A stretch of 64,000 nucleotides of DNA from an uncultured Chloroflexota bacterium (GTDB taxonomy: Bacteria > Chloroflexota > UBA11872 > UBA12225): positions 1 to 64,000 of the forward strand of contig CADCTC010000001.1 of NCBI GenBank assembly GCA_902805635.1, written 5' to 3'. The notes beneath the pieces are model-generated. The model was not told the DNA's origin, did not search any database, and worked only from the letters and a program-made list of their open reading frames with translations. The position numbers and the translations under genes were made by a program. Shown piece after piece: positions 56,720-64,000 of this stretch (positions are counted from its first letter, which is position 1; the number at the start of each line of letters is the position of its first letter).

Positions 56720-56743
56720 AGATTCCGCCGGGACCGCCGAACA
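56717..56743 (+). promoter_or_regulatory. Sigma-28 (FliA) flagellar promoter
   Basis: TAAAGATT (56717-56724), then exactly 11 nt, then GCCGAACA (56736-56743). The sigma-28 consensus is TAAAGTTT-N11-GCCGATAA. The -35 box starts with the TAA stop of the NUDIX gene. The flagellin ATG is at 56754. Confidence 0.85.
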
Positions 56744-56753
56744 TCACAGTGGA

Positions 56754-58265
56754 ATGCCCGTCTACCTGGACCTGTCGGTCGCGAATAACCTGGCCCTTGG
56801 TGGACTGCGCACGCAGCAGAGCGCCTTCTCGGACACCGTCAGCCGGTTGACGTCCGGGCTGCGCCTGACAACGGCCGGCGACGACCTGGCGGCGTTCATG
56901 AAGGGCGTGCGCCTGGACAACCGCGAGCGCGGCTGGATTACCGCCAGCCAGAACATCCAGAACGGCATGTCCCTGCTGGAGACCGCCGACGGCGGGGCCA
57001 GCACCATCCAGGACACGCTGGGGCGCATCCGCGAGCTGGCCGTAGAAGCTGCTAACGGCGTCTACTCCGACGAAGAGCGCGCGGTCATCAACAATGAGAT
57101 GACCCGCCTGCGCCAGCACGTCTTTGACACCATCGACAACACCACCTTCAATGGCGACCAGGTGCTCCGCGGCACCGGCACCGTCCCGCCGCCCTTCATC
57201 GACCTGGGGCTAGTGGTCCCCACCCCGGCCACCAACCCTGGCCATACCGCGCAGACTCAGAGCGGCAGCTATGTAGTGGACATTACCGCGACGGCGCAGC
57301 GGGGCTACGCGCTGGGCAGCCAGCCGGCCACGGCGTTTCCCGGCGGCGAGCCACCGACGGTGTTGACCATCACCACCGACCTTGGCACCGCCACCGCCGT
57401 GATCACCGACGCCGACCCGCCGGCATCGTGGCCCGGCATCATCGGCGCGGCCGCGGCCGCTATCGGTGTGACGGCCGAAATCACCACGGCGGCAACTGTC
57501 CTCCATGACAACACCCAGGTGGATCCCGTTGGCACGGGCTTCCTGCTGCTGCGCACGACAGGCCTCGGCACCGCTTCCACCGTCACCGTCTCCACCAACA
57601 AGTTCGTAGACAGCACTGGCTTCACGGTGACACCGGTGGCCGGCGGCGGCATCGACATGCAGGGCACGCTCAACGGCCAGCCCTTCATCGCCAACGGCCT
57701 ACGCATCACCGGCGCGGCCAATGCCGGCGGTGCTGCCGGGCTGAGCTTCGACTTTGCTGCCCCGCCCCCCTTCGGCGCTGCCGGCCTGGTGGAGGTGGAG
57801 ATCGCCGCGGAAGACGTGACCGACTTCAACCACGTCGTGCAGATGGCCCCCGACTACCAGGACGAGCACCTGGTGAAGATCCCGTCCTTCCGGCTTGGCT
57901 TCCTGGCCGGCAGCGGCGTGGATACGCTGGGCACGTTGGACCTGACGACTCAGGCCGGCGCGCTGGCCGCGCTGGGCGTGCTGGACTCGGCCAGCGACCA
58001 AGTAAGCGACGCGCGCGCCACCATCGGGTCGCACCTCCAGGCGCTGCAAGGCGAGCTGACGCTGGCCGAGAACGGTGCATACAACGCCAGCCTGGCCAAC
58101 TCGCGCATCACCGACGCGGACATGGCGGCCGAAGCGACCAACCTGGCGCAGGCACAGCTGGCGCAGCAGACGAGCACCTCGGTGCTCCAGGCGATCCAGG
58201 CGCAGTCCTCCGCGTCGCTGGACTTCGTGGTGCAGATGCTCCAGTCCAGCCCGCTCCAGCCGTAG
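56754..58265 (+). CDS. fliC: Flagellin
   Basis: 503-aa filament protein, exported by the flagellar apparatus without a cleaved signal. The N-terminal D0/D1 helices (SVANNLALGGLRTQQSAFSDTVSRLTSGLRLTTAGDD, then GMSLLETADGGASTIQDTLGRIRELAVEAANG) and C-terminal D1/D0 helices (RATIGSHLQALQGEL, SRITDADMAAEATNLAQAQLAQQTSTSVLQAI) are typical. The central region (about 150-400) is a Thr/Ala/Val-rich beta domain that differs between species. The usual SAKDDAAG near residue 50 is TTAGDDLAAF here. The sigma-28 promoter just upstream shows late-class flagellar control. No other flagellar gene is in the window. Confidence 0.93.
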   Translation: MPVYLDLSVANNLALGGLRTQQSAFSDTVSRLTSGLRLTTAGDDLAAFMKGVRLDNRERGWITASQNIQNGMSLLETADGGASTIQDTLGRIRELAVEAANGVYSDEERAVINNEMTRLRQHVFDTIDNTTFNGDQVLRGTGTVPPPFIDLGLVVPTPATNPGHTAQTQSGSYVVDITATAQRGYALGSQPATAFPGGEPPTVLTITTDLGTATAVITDADPPASWPGIIGAAAAAIGVTAEITTAATVLHDNTQVDPVGTGFLLLRTTGLGTASTVTVSTNKFVDSTGFTVTPVAGGGIDMQGTLNGQPFIANGLRITGAANAGGAAGLSFDFAAPPPFGAAGLVEVEIAAEDVTDFNHVVQMAPDYQDEHLVKIPSFRLGFLAGSGVDTLGTLDLTTQAGALAALGVLDSASDQVSDARATIGSHLQALQGELTLAENGAYNASLANSRITDADMAAEATNLAQAQLAQQTSTSVLQAIQAQSSASLDFVVQMLQSSPLQP

Positions 58266-58376
58266 TCGCCGCCCTTTATCAGGGGCGCTCACTTCTTGTA
58301 AGATGAAGACGCGCCGCTGGCGCCCGGGAGTGAGCGGGCGCAGCCGGCCGATTACGCCACCTGGGGTGTCCGACGG

Positions 58377-59687
58377 ATGCGCCGCCTGCCTGTAACCACG
58401 TCCCTTGCTCTTGCTGCCCTGCGCCAACCCCGCCGCCGCGTGCTCGCGTCCGCCGCGAGCACCGGTCTGCTGCTCCCGTTTGCCGGCCGTATGCCGGCTG
58501 CGCTGGCGCAGACCACCGGCACGCCCAGCGTAGCCACCGCCGCCACAGTTGCGGATGCGGTGCCGGACTGGCCGATCCCAGAGGGCCATTTCTACACGCA
58601 GACGGCTCCAGAGACGGCGCCGAAGGACACCGGCTTCACGGTCGATAACGCCGGCGGGATCGGCCTGTGGCGCGACTACCGCACCCTGGGCGGGCCGGCG
58701 CAGCTGGGCTACCCCGTGTCGTCGCGCTTCGATACCGGCGGCGAGACCTACCAGGCCACCCAGGCCGCGCTGCTGTCCTGGAACGCGGCTGCCGGACGGG
58801 TGGAGATTCACCCGGTGTTCCGCACCCTGGCGGAGATCGACCTGGACGGGCTACTGGAAGCGCGCGGCATCCCGCCGACTGACCCGGAGCTGATCGAGGA
58901 CCCGGCACTGCCGGATGAGACCCGGCTGAGCTGGCTGACGAACCCGTACCTGGCTATCGCGTACCGCGGGGCGGCCGAAGGCGACGGGCAGCGTCGGTAT
59001 GGCCTGCCGATGAGCCGCCCGCTGCGCTACGGGCCCTACCTGGCGCAGCGGTTCGACAATGCGGTGCTGCAGCTGTGGCTGGACGACGTGTCGGGCATCT
59101 CCGCGGGCACCGTTACGCTGGCGCAGGTTGGGGAGTTGCTGCGCGAGGTGGAGCTGATCCCGGAGCACGCACTCCAGCCGCACGCTGCCCCTGCGCCGCG
59201 ACCGGCTCCCATACCGCCGACCGCGATCGTGCCGGCGGTTGCCGGCGCCGCGCCGGCATCGCAGGTGAACGGCAAGCACCTCGTCGTTTCGTTGAGCCGG
59301 CAGTGGTTCTTTGCCTATGAGGATGGGCGGTTGGAGTACAACGGCCCGGTCACCACTGGCCGGCCGGAGCTGCTGACGCCGGTGGGTCGGTTCACCATCA
59401 TGAGTCGCAGCTCACCGTTCACGTTTGTCTCGCCATGGGGGCGGGGCTCGCCCTTCTGGTACGAGACGGCTACCTCCAGCTACGCCATGCAGATCACCAG
59501 CAACGGCATTTTCCTGCACGACGCGCCCTGGCGCCCCTACAACGGGCCGGGGACCAACGTGCCGCATACCGACCCGGACGGTGTTTGGCGCACCGGCTCG
59601 CACGGCTGCATCAACATGCGGTTGGGCGACGCCGCCTGGACCTTCCGGTGGGCGCCGGTGGGCACTCGCGTCGACGTCATCTCGTAA
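58377..59687 (+). CDS. Secreted L,D-transpeptidase (YkuD domain)
   Basis: 436-aa exported enzyme that forms or edits 3-3 peptidoglycan crosslinks. An N-terminal signal with several arginines (RQPRRRVLASAASTGLLLPF) and cleavage near ALAQ is followed by about 210 residues of unknown fold with a W/Y-rich pattern (GLWRDYRTLGGPAQLGYPVS, PVFRTLAEIDL) and a Pro/Ala linker. The YkuD domain from about 300 (KHLVVSLSRQWFFAYEDGRL) has the catalytic SHGCINM with Cys411 near the end. Likely cell wall maintenance; located outside the membrane. Confidence 0.9.
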   Translation: MRRLPVTTSLALAALRQPRRRVLASAASTGLLLPFAGRMPAALAQTTGTPSVATAATVADAVPDWPIPEGHFYTQTAPETAPKDTGFTVDNAGGIGLWRDYRTLGGPAQLGYPVSSRFDTGGETYQATQAALLSWNAAAGRVEIHPVFRTLAEIDLDGLLEARGIPPTDPELIEDPALPDETRLSWLTNPYLAIAYRGAAEGDGQRRYGLPMSRPLRYGPYLAQRFDNAVLQLWLDDVSGISAGTVTLAQVGELLREVELIPEHALQPHAAPAPRPAPIPPTAIVPAVAGAAPASQVNGKHLVVSLSRQWFFAYEDGRLEYNGPVTTGRPELLTPVGRFTIMSRSSPFTFVSPWGRGSPFWYETATSSYAMQITSNGIFLHDAPWRPYNGPGTNVPHTDPDGVWRTGSHGCINMRLGDAAWTFRWAPVGTRVDVIS

Positions 59688-59693
59688 CCGGCT

Positions 59694-59745
59694 CCCTCTT
59701 CCTGTGTGGGAGAGGGGGCTATCCGTCTGATGGCGGATGGGGATT
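59694..59745. repeat. CCTCTCCC double-hairpin repeat, copy 3
   Basis: CCCTCTTCC with GGGAGAGGG around a TGTGT loop (59694-59716), then ATCCG with CGGAT (59721-59738), then GGGG. It has the same layout as copies 1 and 2 with different second stems, directly downstream of the transpeptidase gene. Confidence 0.7.
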
Positions 59746-59800
59746 TCCGTCCGCTGCCTGATGCGCGGCCGCGTGACGCGGCGCGAGACTTTGGCGAGAG

Positions 59801-60274
59801 ATGATGGAACCGCCCCGCGCCTTCTCGCTGCCGGTGACCGCGCCGCCGCGTGCGGCCGGGCCGTGGCCGCGCCGCGTGCTGCTGGTAGGGGGCGACTCGG
59901 TGGTGACGCGCACGCTGCTGATCTATCTCCGTAAGGAGGGTGTGGACGCGGCCATCGTCTCCGACGAGCCGTCGTCGTGGACGGGTGAGCTCGGCGGCCG
60001 GCCGCATGGTGGCGCTGCCCAGGCGATCATCCTTTCCCCCGGCATCACCGGCAGCCAGCGGTCTACGCTGTGCCGGCGGCTACGGCACGACACGCGCTTC
60101 GGGCACGTGCCCATCCTAGCGCTGCGTGACGCAGGAGACGAAGCGCCGGCGGTGCGGGCCGGTGGGGCGGGTGTGATTGCTGCCTCAGCTGGACCTGGAA
60201 GCGTAGACGGCCGCCTCTGCCTTTTGTGCAGGGCGGAGCGCAGGGGCGCGCTTAGCGTGACGCGCGGAGGTTGA
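59801..60274 (+). CDS. Receiver-like protein lacking the phosphoacceptor
   Basis: 157 aa. Residues about 24-135 have the alternating strands and helices of a response-regulator receiver (RRVLLVGGDSVVTRTLLIYLRKEGVDAAIV, VPILALRDAGDE), but the acidic pocket is reduced to one aspartate, and the phosphoacceptor strand reads AIILSPGITG with serine instead of aspartate. It is thus a pseudo-receiver if it is one at all. The C-terminal 25 residues are irregular and could include readthrough of non-conserved sequence. No output domain. Confidence 0.5.
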   Translation: MMEPPRAFSLPVTAPPRAAGPWPRRVLLVGGDSVVTRTLLIYLRKEGVDAAIVSDEPSSWTGELGGRPHGGAAQAIILSPGITGSQRSTLCRRLRHDTRFGHVPILALRDAGDEAPAVRAGGAGVIAASAGPGSVDGRLCLLCRAERRGALSVTRGG

Positions 60275-60401
60275 AGGGGGCGGGTAGTCGCGGCCGTGCG
60301 TCCGGCGATGACCGCGCACCGGCACGCGGTGCGGTAAGCAGTCCTCAGCGCCACGTGAGATTGGCGTCGCCGGTGACTCCCCGCACGCCGCAAATCACTG
60401 T

Positions 60402-60407
60402 TAGAGT
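60402..60407 (+). promoter_or_regulatory. TAGAGT -10 element
   Basis: TAGAGT ends 7 nt before the ATG at 60415, with no ribosome binding site between. Confidence 0.35.
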
Positions 60408-60414
60408 CTGGTGA

Positions 60415-60681
60415 ATGGGCGCTGACAACGGCGGGGACGCCGGTGAGGCGGAGACGCCGGGGAATCAGCTGCTGGCCGCGCTCGGCCTGACGCGGGGTGA
60501 GGCAGCCGAGGTGCTGCATCAGCACTTGATGACGCGCCGGAAGCGCGTGCTTCGCCCGAGCGGTCCCGCATCGTCCGCGGAGCTGGTGCAGGTGTTGCGC
60601 ACGTACGCCGCACGCAAGGCGGCGTTTGGCGAGCTGTTGCGACAGGGCAAGCTGCCACCCCGCTCCTCGGACCTACCGTAG
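60415..60681 (+). CDS. Small hypothetical protein
   Basis: 88 aa. A helical central part (NQLLAALGLTRGEAAEVLHQHLMTRRKRVLRP, then ELVQVLRTYAARKAAFGELLRQGKL) resembles a small DNA- or protein-binding helix bundle. No family recognised. It directly precedes guaA with its own -10-like element. Confidence 0.5.
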   Translation: MGADNGGDAGEAETPGNQLLAALGLTRGEAAEVLHQHLMTRRKRVLRPSGPASSAELVQVLRTYAARKAAFGELLRQGKLPPRSSDLP

Positions 60682-60722
60682 CGCGCCTAGAACGAACGTC
60701 CGGCATGTCCGCGGCCGCAGAC

Positions 60723-60728
60723 TAGAAT
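60723..60728 (+). promoter_or_regulatory. TAGAAT -10 element for guaA
   Basis: TAGAAT ends 10 nt before the guaA ATG at 60739, so the leader would be only a few bases. No ribosome binding site is visible. Confidence 0.4.
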
Positions 60729-60738
60729 TTGTCCAGTC

Positions 60739-62376
60739 ATGGCCGCCGTTGTGCCCCCCATCGTTCAGCCGGCACAGCACGGCCACGTGGCCACGCTAGC
60801 GCCGCACCGGGAGACGATCGTCATCCTGGACTTCGGCTCGCAGTACAGCCGGCTCATCGCGCGGCGCGTGCGTGAGTGCCGCGTCTACTGCGAGCTGCTG
60901 CCGTGGGACGCGCCGGCGGAGCGCATCCGCGAGCTGGCGCCTAAGGGCATCATCCTCTCGGGCGGGCCATCCAGCGTCTACGAGGCGGGGGCGCCCACGC
61001 TGCCCCACGTGGCGCTGGAGCTGGGCGTGCCGGTGCTGGGCATCTGCTACGGCATGCAGCTCCTGGCGCACCGCCTGGGCGGGCGCGTGGTGCCGGGCGA
61101 CCGGCGCGAGTACGGCCACGCGGTGCTGGACGTCCGGGACGGCGGACACGCGCTGTTCAGCGGCCTGGCGTCGGCGCCCTCGGTGTGGATGAGCCACGGC
61201 GACCAGGTGTCCGAGGTGCCGCCCGGCTTCACTGCGCTGGCCAGCACGCCGACGTGTCATTACGCCGCCATGGCCGGTGTGCTGCCGGGCGGCGCGCCGG
61301 TGCTGGGCATCCAGTTCCATCCGGAGGTAGCGCACACGCCACAAGGGCTGACGCTGCTCCAAAACTTCTGCTACACGCTGTGTGGCTGCGAGTCGACCTG
61401 GACGCCCGGCTCGTTCATCGCCGAGGCCGTCGAGCGCATCCAGGCGGAAGTTGGCTCGGCGCGCGTGCTGTGCGGCGTCTCGGGCGGCGTCGATTCGTCG
61501 GTGGCGGCGGCGCTGATCCACCGTGCTGTCGGCGACCAGCTGACCTGCGTCTTCGTGGACAACGGTCTGCTGCGCAAGGACGAGGCAACCACGGTGGTGC
61601 GCACCTTCCGCGAGCACCTGGGCTTCAAGCTGAGCCACGTCGATGCGGGCGAGGACTTCCTGGAGTACCTCAGTGGCGTCACCGACCCGGAGCAAAAACG
61701 ACGCGTGGTAGGTGAGCGCTTCATCCGCACGTTTGAGCGCGAAGCCCGTACCTTGGCGGCGCAGGAAGGCACGTTCGACTTCCTGGCCCAAGGCACGCTC
61801 TACCCCGACGTGATCGAGTCGGCCACACCCGGCGCAGACGAGACCAAGGCGGCGGCGAAGATCAAGACCCACCACAACGTGGGCGGGCTGCCCAAGGATT
61901 TGGGCTTCAAGCTGATCGAGCCACTGCGCTACCTCTTTAAAGACGAAGCGCGCGCCGTTGGCACCGAGCTGGGCCTGCCCGATGAAATCGTGTGGCGCGA
62001 CCCGTTCCCCGGCCCCGGCCTCTCCGTGCGCGTGCTGGGCGAAGTCACCGACGAGAAGTTGGCCGTGCTCCGTGAGGCCGACGCCATCTGGGTGGAAGAG
62101 ATCAAGGCGGCCAGCCTGTATCGCGGGCTGGGCCAGGTCTTCGCCGTGCTGACCGATTCCCGCAGCACCGGGGTGATGGGCGACTACCGCACCTACGGCC
62201 AGGTGGTCGCGCTGCGCGCCATCACCACCGACGACTACATGACCGCCGACTGGGCGCGCATCCCCTATGAAGTCCTGGGCCGCGCCGCCAACCGGATCGT
62301 GAACGAAGTCAAGGGCGTTAACCGCGTGGTCTACGACGTGACGTCCAAGCCGCCCGGCACGGTGGAATGGGAGTAG
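60739..62376 (+). CDS. guaA: GMP synthase (glutamine-hydrolysing)
   Basis: 545-aa two-domain enzyme that converts XMP to GMP. The class I glutamine amidotransferase domain (about 28-215) has [11 protein letters not shown], the nucleophile in [10 protein letters not shown] and the catalytic histidine in [10 protein letters not shown]. The ATP pyrophosphatase domain follows with [16 protein letters not shown], and the dimer domain with [16 protein letters not shown] and the family C-terminus [16 protein letters not shown]. The first 28 residues are an extension. It lies 10 bp ahead of purD, starting a purine cluster. Confidence 0.97.
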   Translation: MAAVVPPIVQPAQHGHVATLAPHRETIVILDFGSQYSRLIARRVRECRVYCELLPWDAPAERIRELAPKGIILSGGPSSVYEAGAPTLPHVALELGVPVLGICYGMQLLAHRLGGRVVPGDRREYGHAVLDVRDGGHALFSGLASAPSVWMSHGDQVSEVPPGFTALASTPTCHYAAMAGVLPGGAPVLGIQFHPEVAHTPQGLTLLQNFCYTLCGCESTWTPGSFIAEAVERIQAEVGSARVLCGVSGGVDSSVAAALIHRAVGDQLTCVFVDNGLLRKDEATTVVRTFREHLGFKLSHVDAGEDFLEYLSGVTDPEQKRRVVGERFIRTFEREARTLAAQEGTFDFLAQGTLYPDVIESATPGADETKAAAKIKTHHNVGGLPKDLGFKLIEPLRYLFKDEARAVGTELGLPDEIVWRDPFPGPGLSVRVLGEVTDEKLAVLREADAIWVEEIKAASLYRGLGQVFAVLTDSRSTGVMGDYRTYGQVVALRAITTDDYMTADWARIPYEVLGRAANRIVNEVKGVNRVVYDVTSKPPGTVEWE

Positions 62377-62386
62377 TGCGCCTTCA

Positions 62387-63652
62387 ATGAAGGTTTTGGT
62401 GGTTGGGTCGGGCGCGCGCGAGCACGCGCTGGCCTGGGCGGCCGCGCGCAGCCCGGTAGTGTCTTCGGTGGTCCTGGCGCCGGGCAATGGAGGCACCGCG
62501 CCAAACGTGGCGGTAGACCCCATGAACGGAGCCGCGGTCGTCGCGGCGGCCCGTGAGGCCAGGGCGGACCTGGTGATCGTCGGCCCGGACGACCCGCTGG
62601 CGGCCGGCGTGGTGGACGCGCTCCAGGCGTCGGGCATCCGCGCCTTCGGCCCCACCGCGGCGGCGGCGCAGATAGAGGCGTCCAAGGTGTGGTCCAAGGA
62701 CTTCATGCGCCGTTACGGAATCCCGACGGCGCCGCACGAGTCCTTTGACGACCTGCGCGCCGCGCATGCGTTCATCGACCGGCAAGCTGGTCCCCTGGTG
62801 GTGAAAGCAGACGGGCTGACGCGCGGCAAGGGCGTCATCGTCTGCGATACCTCGGACGAGGCGCACCAGGCGCTGGACCAGGTGATGGAGCAGCGCGCCT
62901 TTGGCGCCGGCGGCGCACGCGTGGTGATCGAGCAGCGGCTGAGTGGAGAAGAAGCGTCGGTCTTCGCGCTGTGCGACGGCGAGACCGCGCTGCCGTTCGA
63001 GGCGGGGCGCGACCACAAGCGCATCTTCGATGGCGACCGCGGCCCCAACACCGGCGGCATGGGCGCCTACAGCCCAACGCGCCTGGTCCCGCCCGACGTA
63101 CTTGACGACGTCATGGAGCGCATCGTGCGGCCCACGATACGCGGCCTGGCGGCGGAGGGACGGCCGTTTACCGGCTTCCTGTACGCCGGGCTGATGTTCA
63201 CGGCGGACGGTCCGCAGGTGATCGAGTTCAACGCCCGGATGGGCGATCCCGAAGCACAGGTGATCCTGCCCCGGCTGGAGAGTGACCTGGTGGAAGCCAT
63301 CCAGGCGGCGGTTGACGGGAAGTTGGCCGGCGTGCGCCTGCGTTGGAGCCAGCGGCACGCGTGTGGCGTCTGCCTCGCCTCGGCGGGGTACCCGGAGACG
63401 GTGCGTGATGGTGTGCCCATTGTCGGCCTGGACCGGCTGCCGCCCGGCGCGCTCGTCTTCCACGCCGGCAGCGAGCGGCGCGGCGACCGGGTTTTCAGCA
63501 AGGGCGGCCGCGTGCTCACGGTCGTGGGGCAGGCCGACTCGTTGGTCGAGGCGCGCGCCGGGGCGTACCGGCTGGCCGAGCAGATCAGCTTCGAGGGTGC
63601 GCACTACCGTAAGGACATCGGCGCGCGTGAGCTGGCGCTCGCCGCGGCCTGA
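62387..63652 (+). CDS. purD: Phosphoribosylamine-glycine ligase
   Basis: 421-aa ATP-grasp enzyme, second step of de novo purine synthesis. It starts MKVLVVGSGAREHALAWAA and has GPDDPLAAGVVDAL, SKVWSKDFMRRYGIPTAP, the lysine of PLVVKADGLTRGKGV, and the EFNARMGDPEAQVILPRL metal and nucleotide site. The C-terminal rudiment hybrid domain (FSKGGRVLTVVGQADSLVEARAGAY) is complete. Length is standard. It lies between guaA and purC, all on the plus strand. Confidence 0.97.
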   Translation: MKVLVVGSGAREHALAWAAARSPVVSSVVLAPGNGGTAPNVAVDPMNGAAVVAAAREARADLVIVGPDDPLAAGVVDALQASGIRAFGPTAAAAQIEASKVWSKDFMRRYGIPTAPHESFDDLRAAHAFIDRQAGPLVVKADGLTRGKGVIVCDTSDEAHQALDQVMEQRAFGAGGARVVIEQRLSGEEASVFALCDGETALPFEAGRDHKRIFDGDRGPNTGGMGAYSPTRLVPPDVLDDVMERIVRPTIRGLAAEGRPFTGFLYAGLMFTADGPQVIEFNARMGDPEAQVILPRLESDLVEAIQAAVDGKLAGVRLRWSQRHACGVCLASAGYPETVRDGVPIVGLDRLPPGALVFHAGSERRGDRVFSKGGRVLTVVGQADSLVEARAGAYRLAEQISFEGAHYRKDIGARELALAAA

Positions 63653-63669
63653 TCGAGGACAAAATCAGC

Positions 63670-64000
63670 GTGACGACCCAAACACTGCCCGCCGGAATCA
63701 GTGAAACCAGCCTTCCGGGCCTGGTGCGCTTCGCGCGCGGCAAAGTGCGCGACATCTATGCCGTTGGCGATGACCAACTGGTGATCGTCACGACAGACCG
63801 CGTCTCCGCCTTCGACGCCGTGATGCAAACGCCGATCCCGGAGCGCGGCAAGGTGCTGACTCAGCTCTCTGCCTTCTGGTTCGCGGAGACGCAGCACCTG
63901 GTGCCGAACCATCTGCTCTCCACCGACGTGAGCGCATTCCCCGCTCAGGTGCAGGGCCAATCGGATATGCTGGCGGGCCGCGGCATGCTGGTGCGCCGCA
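63670..64000 (+). CDS. purC: SAICAR synthase PurC, 5' part
   Basis: The window ends inside this gene; about 110 codons are seen. The enzyme joins CAIR and aspartate to SAICAR. The N-terminus GLVRFARGKVRDIYAVGDDQLVIV followed by TTDRVSAFDAV and the GKVLTQLSAFWF helix is diagnostic. Start is GTG, with GAGGA at 63655-63659. It follows purD by 17 bp and probably shares its mRNA. The 3' part lies beyond the right edge. Confidence 0.93.
   Translation, partial: MTTQTLPAGISETSLPGLVRFARGKVRDIYAVGDDQLVIVTTDRVSAFDAVMQTPIPERGKVLTQLSAFWFAETQHLVPNHLLSTDVSAFPAQVQGQSDMLAGRGMLVRR

Noticed and set aside
58328-58354. Second sigma-28 promoter before the L,D-transpeptidase
   Set aside because: GCCGATTA at 58347-58354 resembles the -10, but the sequence at the proper spacing upstream does not match TAAAG.
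60796-62706. 636-codon minus-strand frame over guaA and purD
   Set aside because: Antisense to two highly conserved enzymes; His/Arg/Ala-rich shadow.

Overview
The window is a 64-kb stretch of very GC-rich, densely packed bacterial DNA. I see no rRNA, tRNA, CRISPR array or transposase. The gene families (Lhr-type helicase, PT-rich secreted proteins, CHAP, CAP and YkuD wall proteins, a mevalonate kinase, a LuxR two-component pair with a GAF kinase, flagellin, a pyruvate dehydrogenase operon) and the short palindromic repeats fit a member of the Chloroflexota best, for example a Thermomicrobia-like lineage. This is inference: there is no marker gene in the window to settle it.

Layout. (1) About 0.3-21 kb is a sugar and sugar-acid catabolism region: a Gfo/Idh/MocA dehydrogenase, hicAB, an amidohydrolase-like protein, an MBL-like protein, an operon of a DUF5060/DUF4038 glycoside hydrolase, mevalonate kinase and cyclase, a FadR-type GntR regulator with an NAD epimerase, a sugar-binding lipoprotein, a zinc alcohol dehydrogenase, a D-apionate-lactonase-like protein, malate synthase, a PhyH dioxygenase, a second epimerase, an iron alcohol dehydrogenase and a PHP hydrolase. 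The DUF4038 hydrolase, lactonase and Gfo/Idh/MocA enzyme together suggest use of apiose-type branched sugars from plant cell walls. (2) 21-27 kb holds an Lhr-type helicase whose coding sequence carries two short palindromic repeats in frame, and crcB. (3) 27-36 kb holds an RND pump with an unusually long lipoprotein adaptor, and msrPQ. (4) 35-47 kb is mixed: a fused CAP protein, queC, an SDR, CBS and YflT-like stress proteins, a second orphan solute-binding lipoprotein, homoserine dehydrogenase, GNAT and an IlvD/Edd dehydratase. (5) 47-53 kb holds a CHAP protein and the pyruvate dehydrogenase operon in the order E1alpha, E1beta, E2, E3. (6) 53-60 kb holds a two-component system, a NUDIX hydrolase, a flagellin with a clear sigma-28 promoter, and an L,D-transpeptidase. 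(7) 60-64 kb holds guaA, purD and the start of purC.

Expression. Several genes lack a Shine-Dalgarno sequence and instead have a -10-like hexamer (TAnnnT or CATACT) ending exactly 6 nt before the start codon, which points to leaderless transcripts. Other genes have strong Shine-Dalgarno sites, and these allowed several starts to be moved inward. Palindromic repeat families recur: a TGTCATTCCGAG element at three places, a CCTCTCCC double hairpin at three places, a TTCGACAAGCTCA element at two, and a hairpin element shared by 12.2 kb and the helicase gene.
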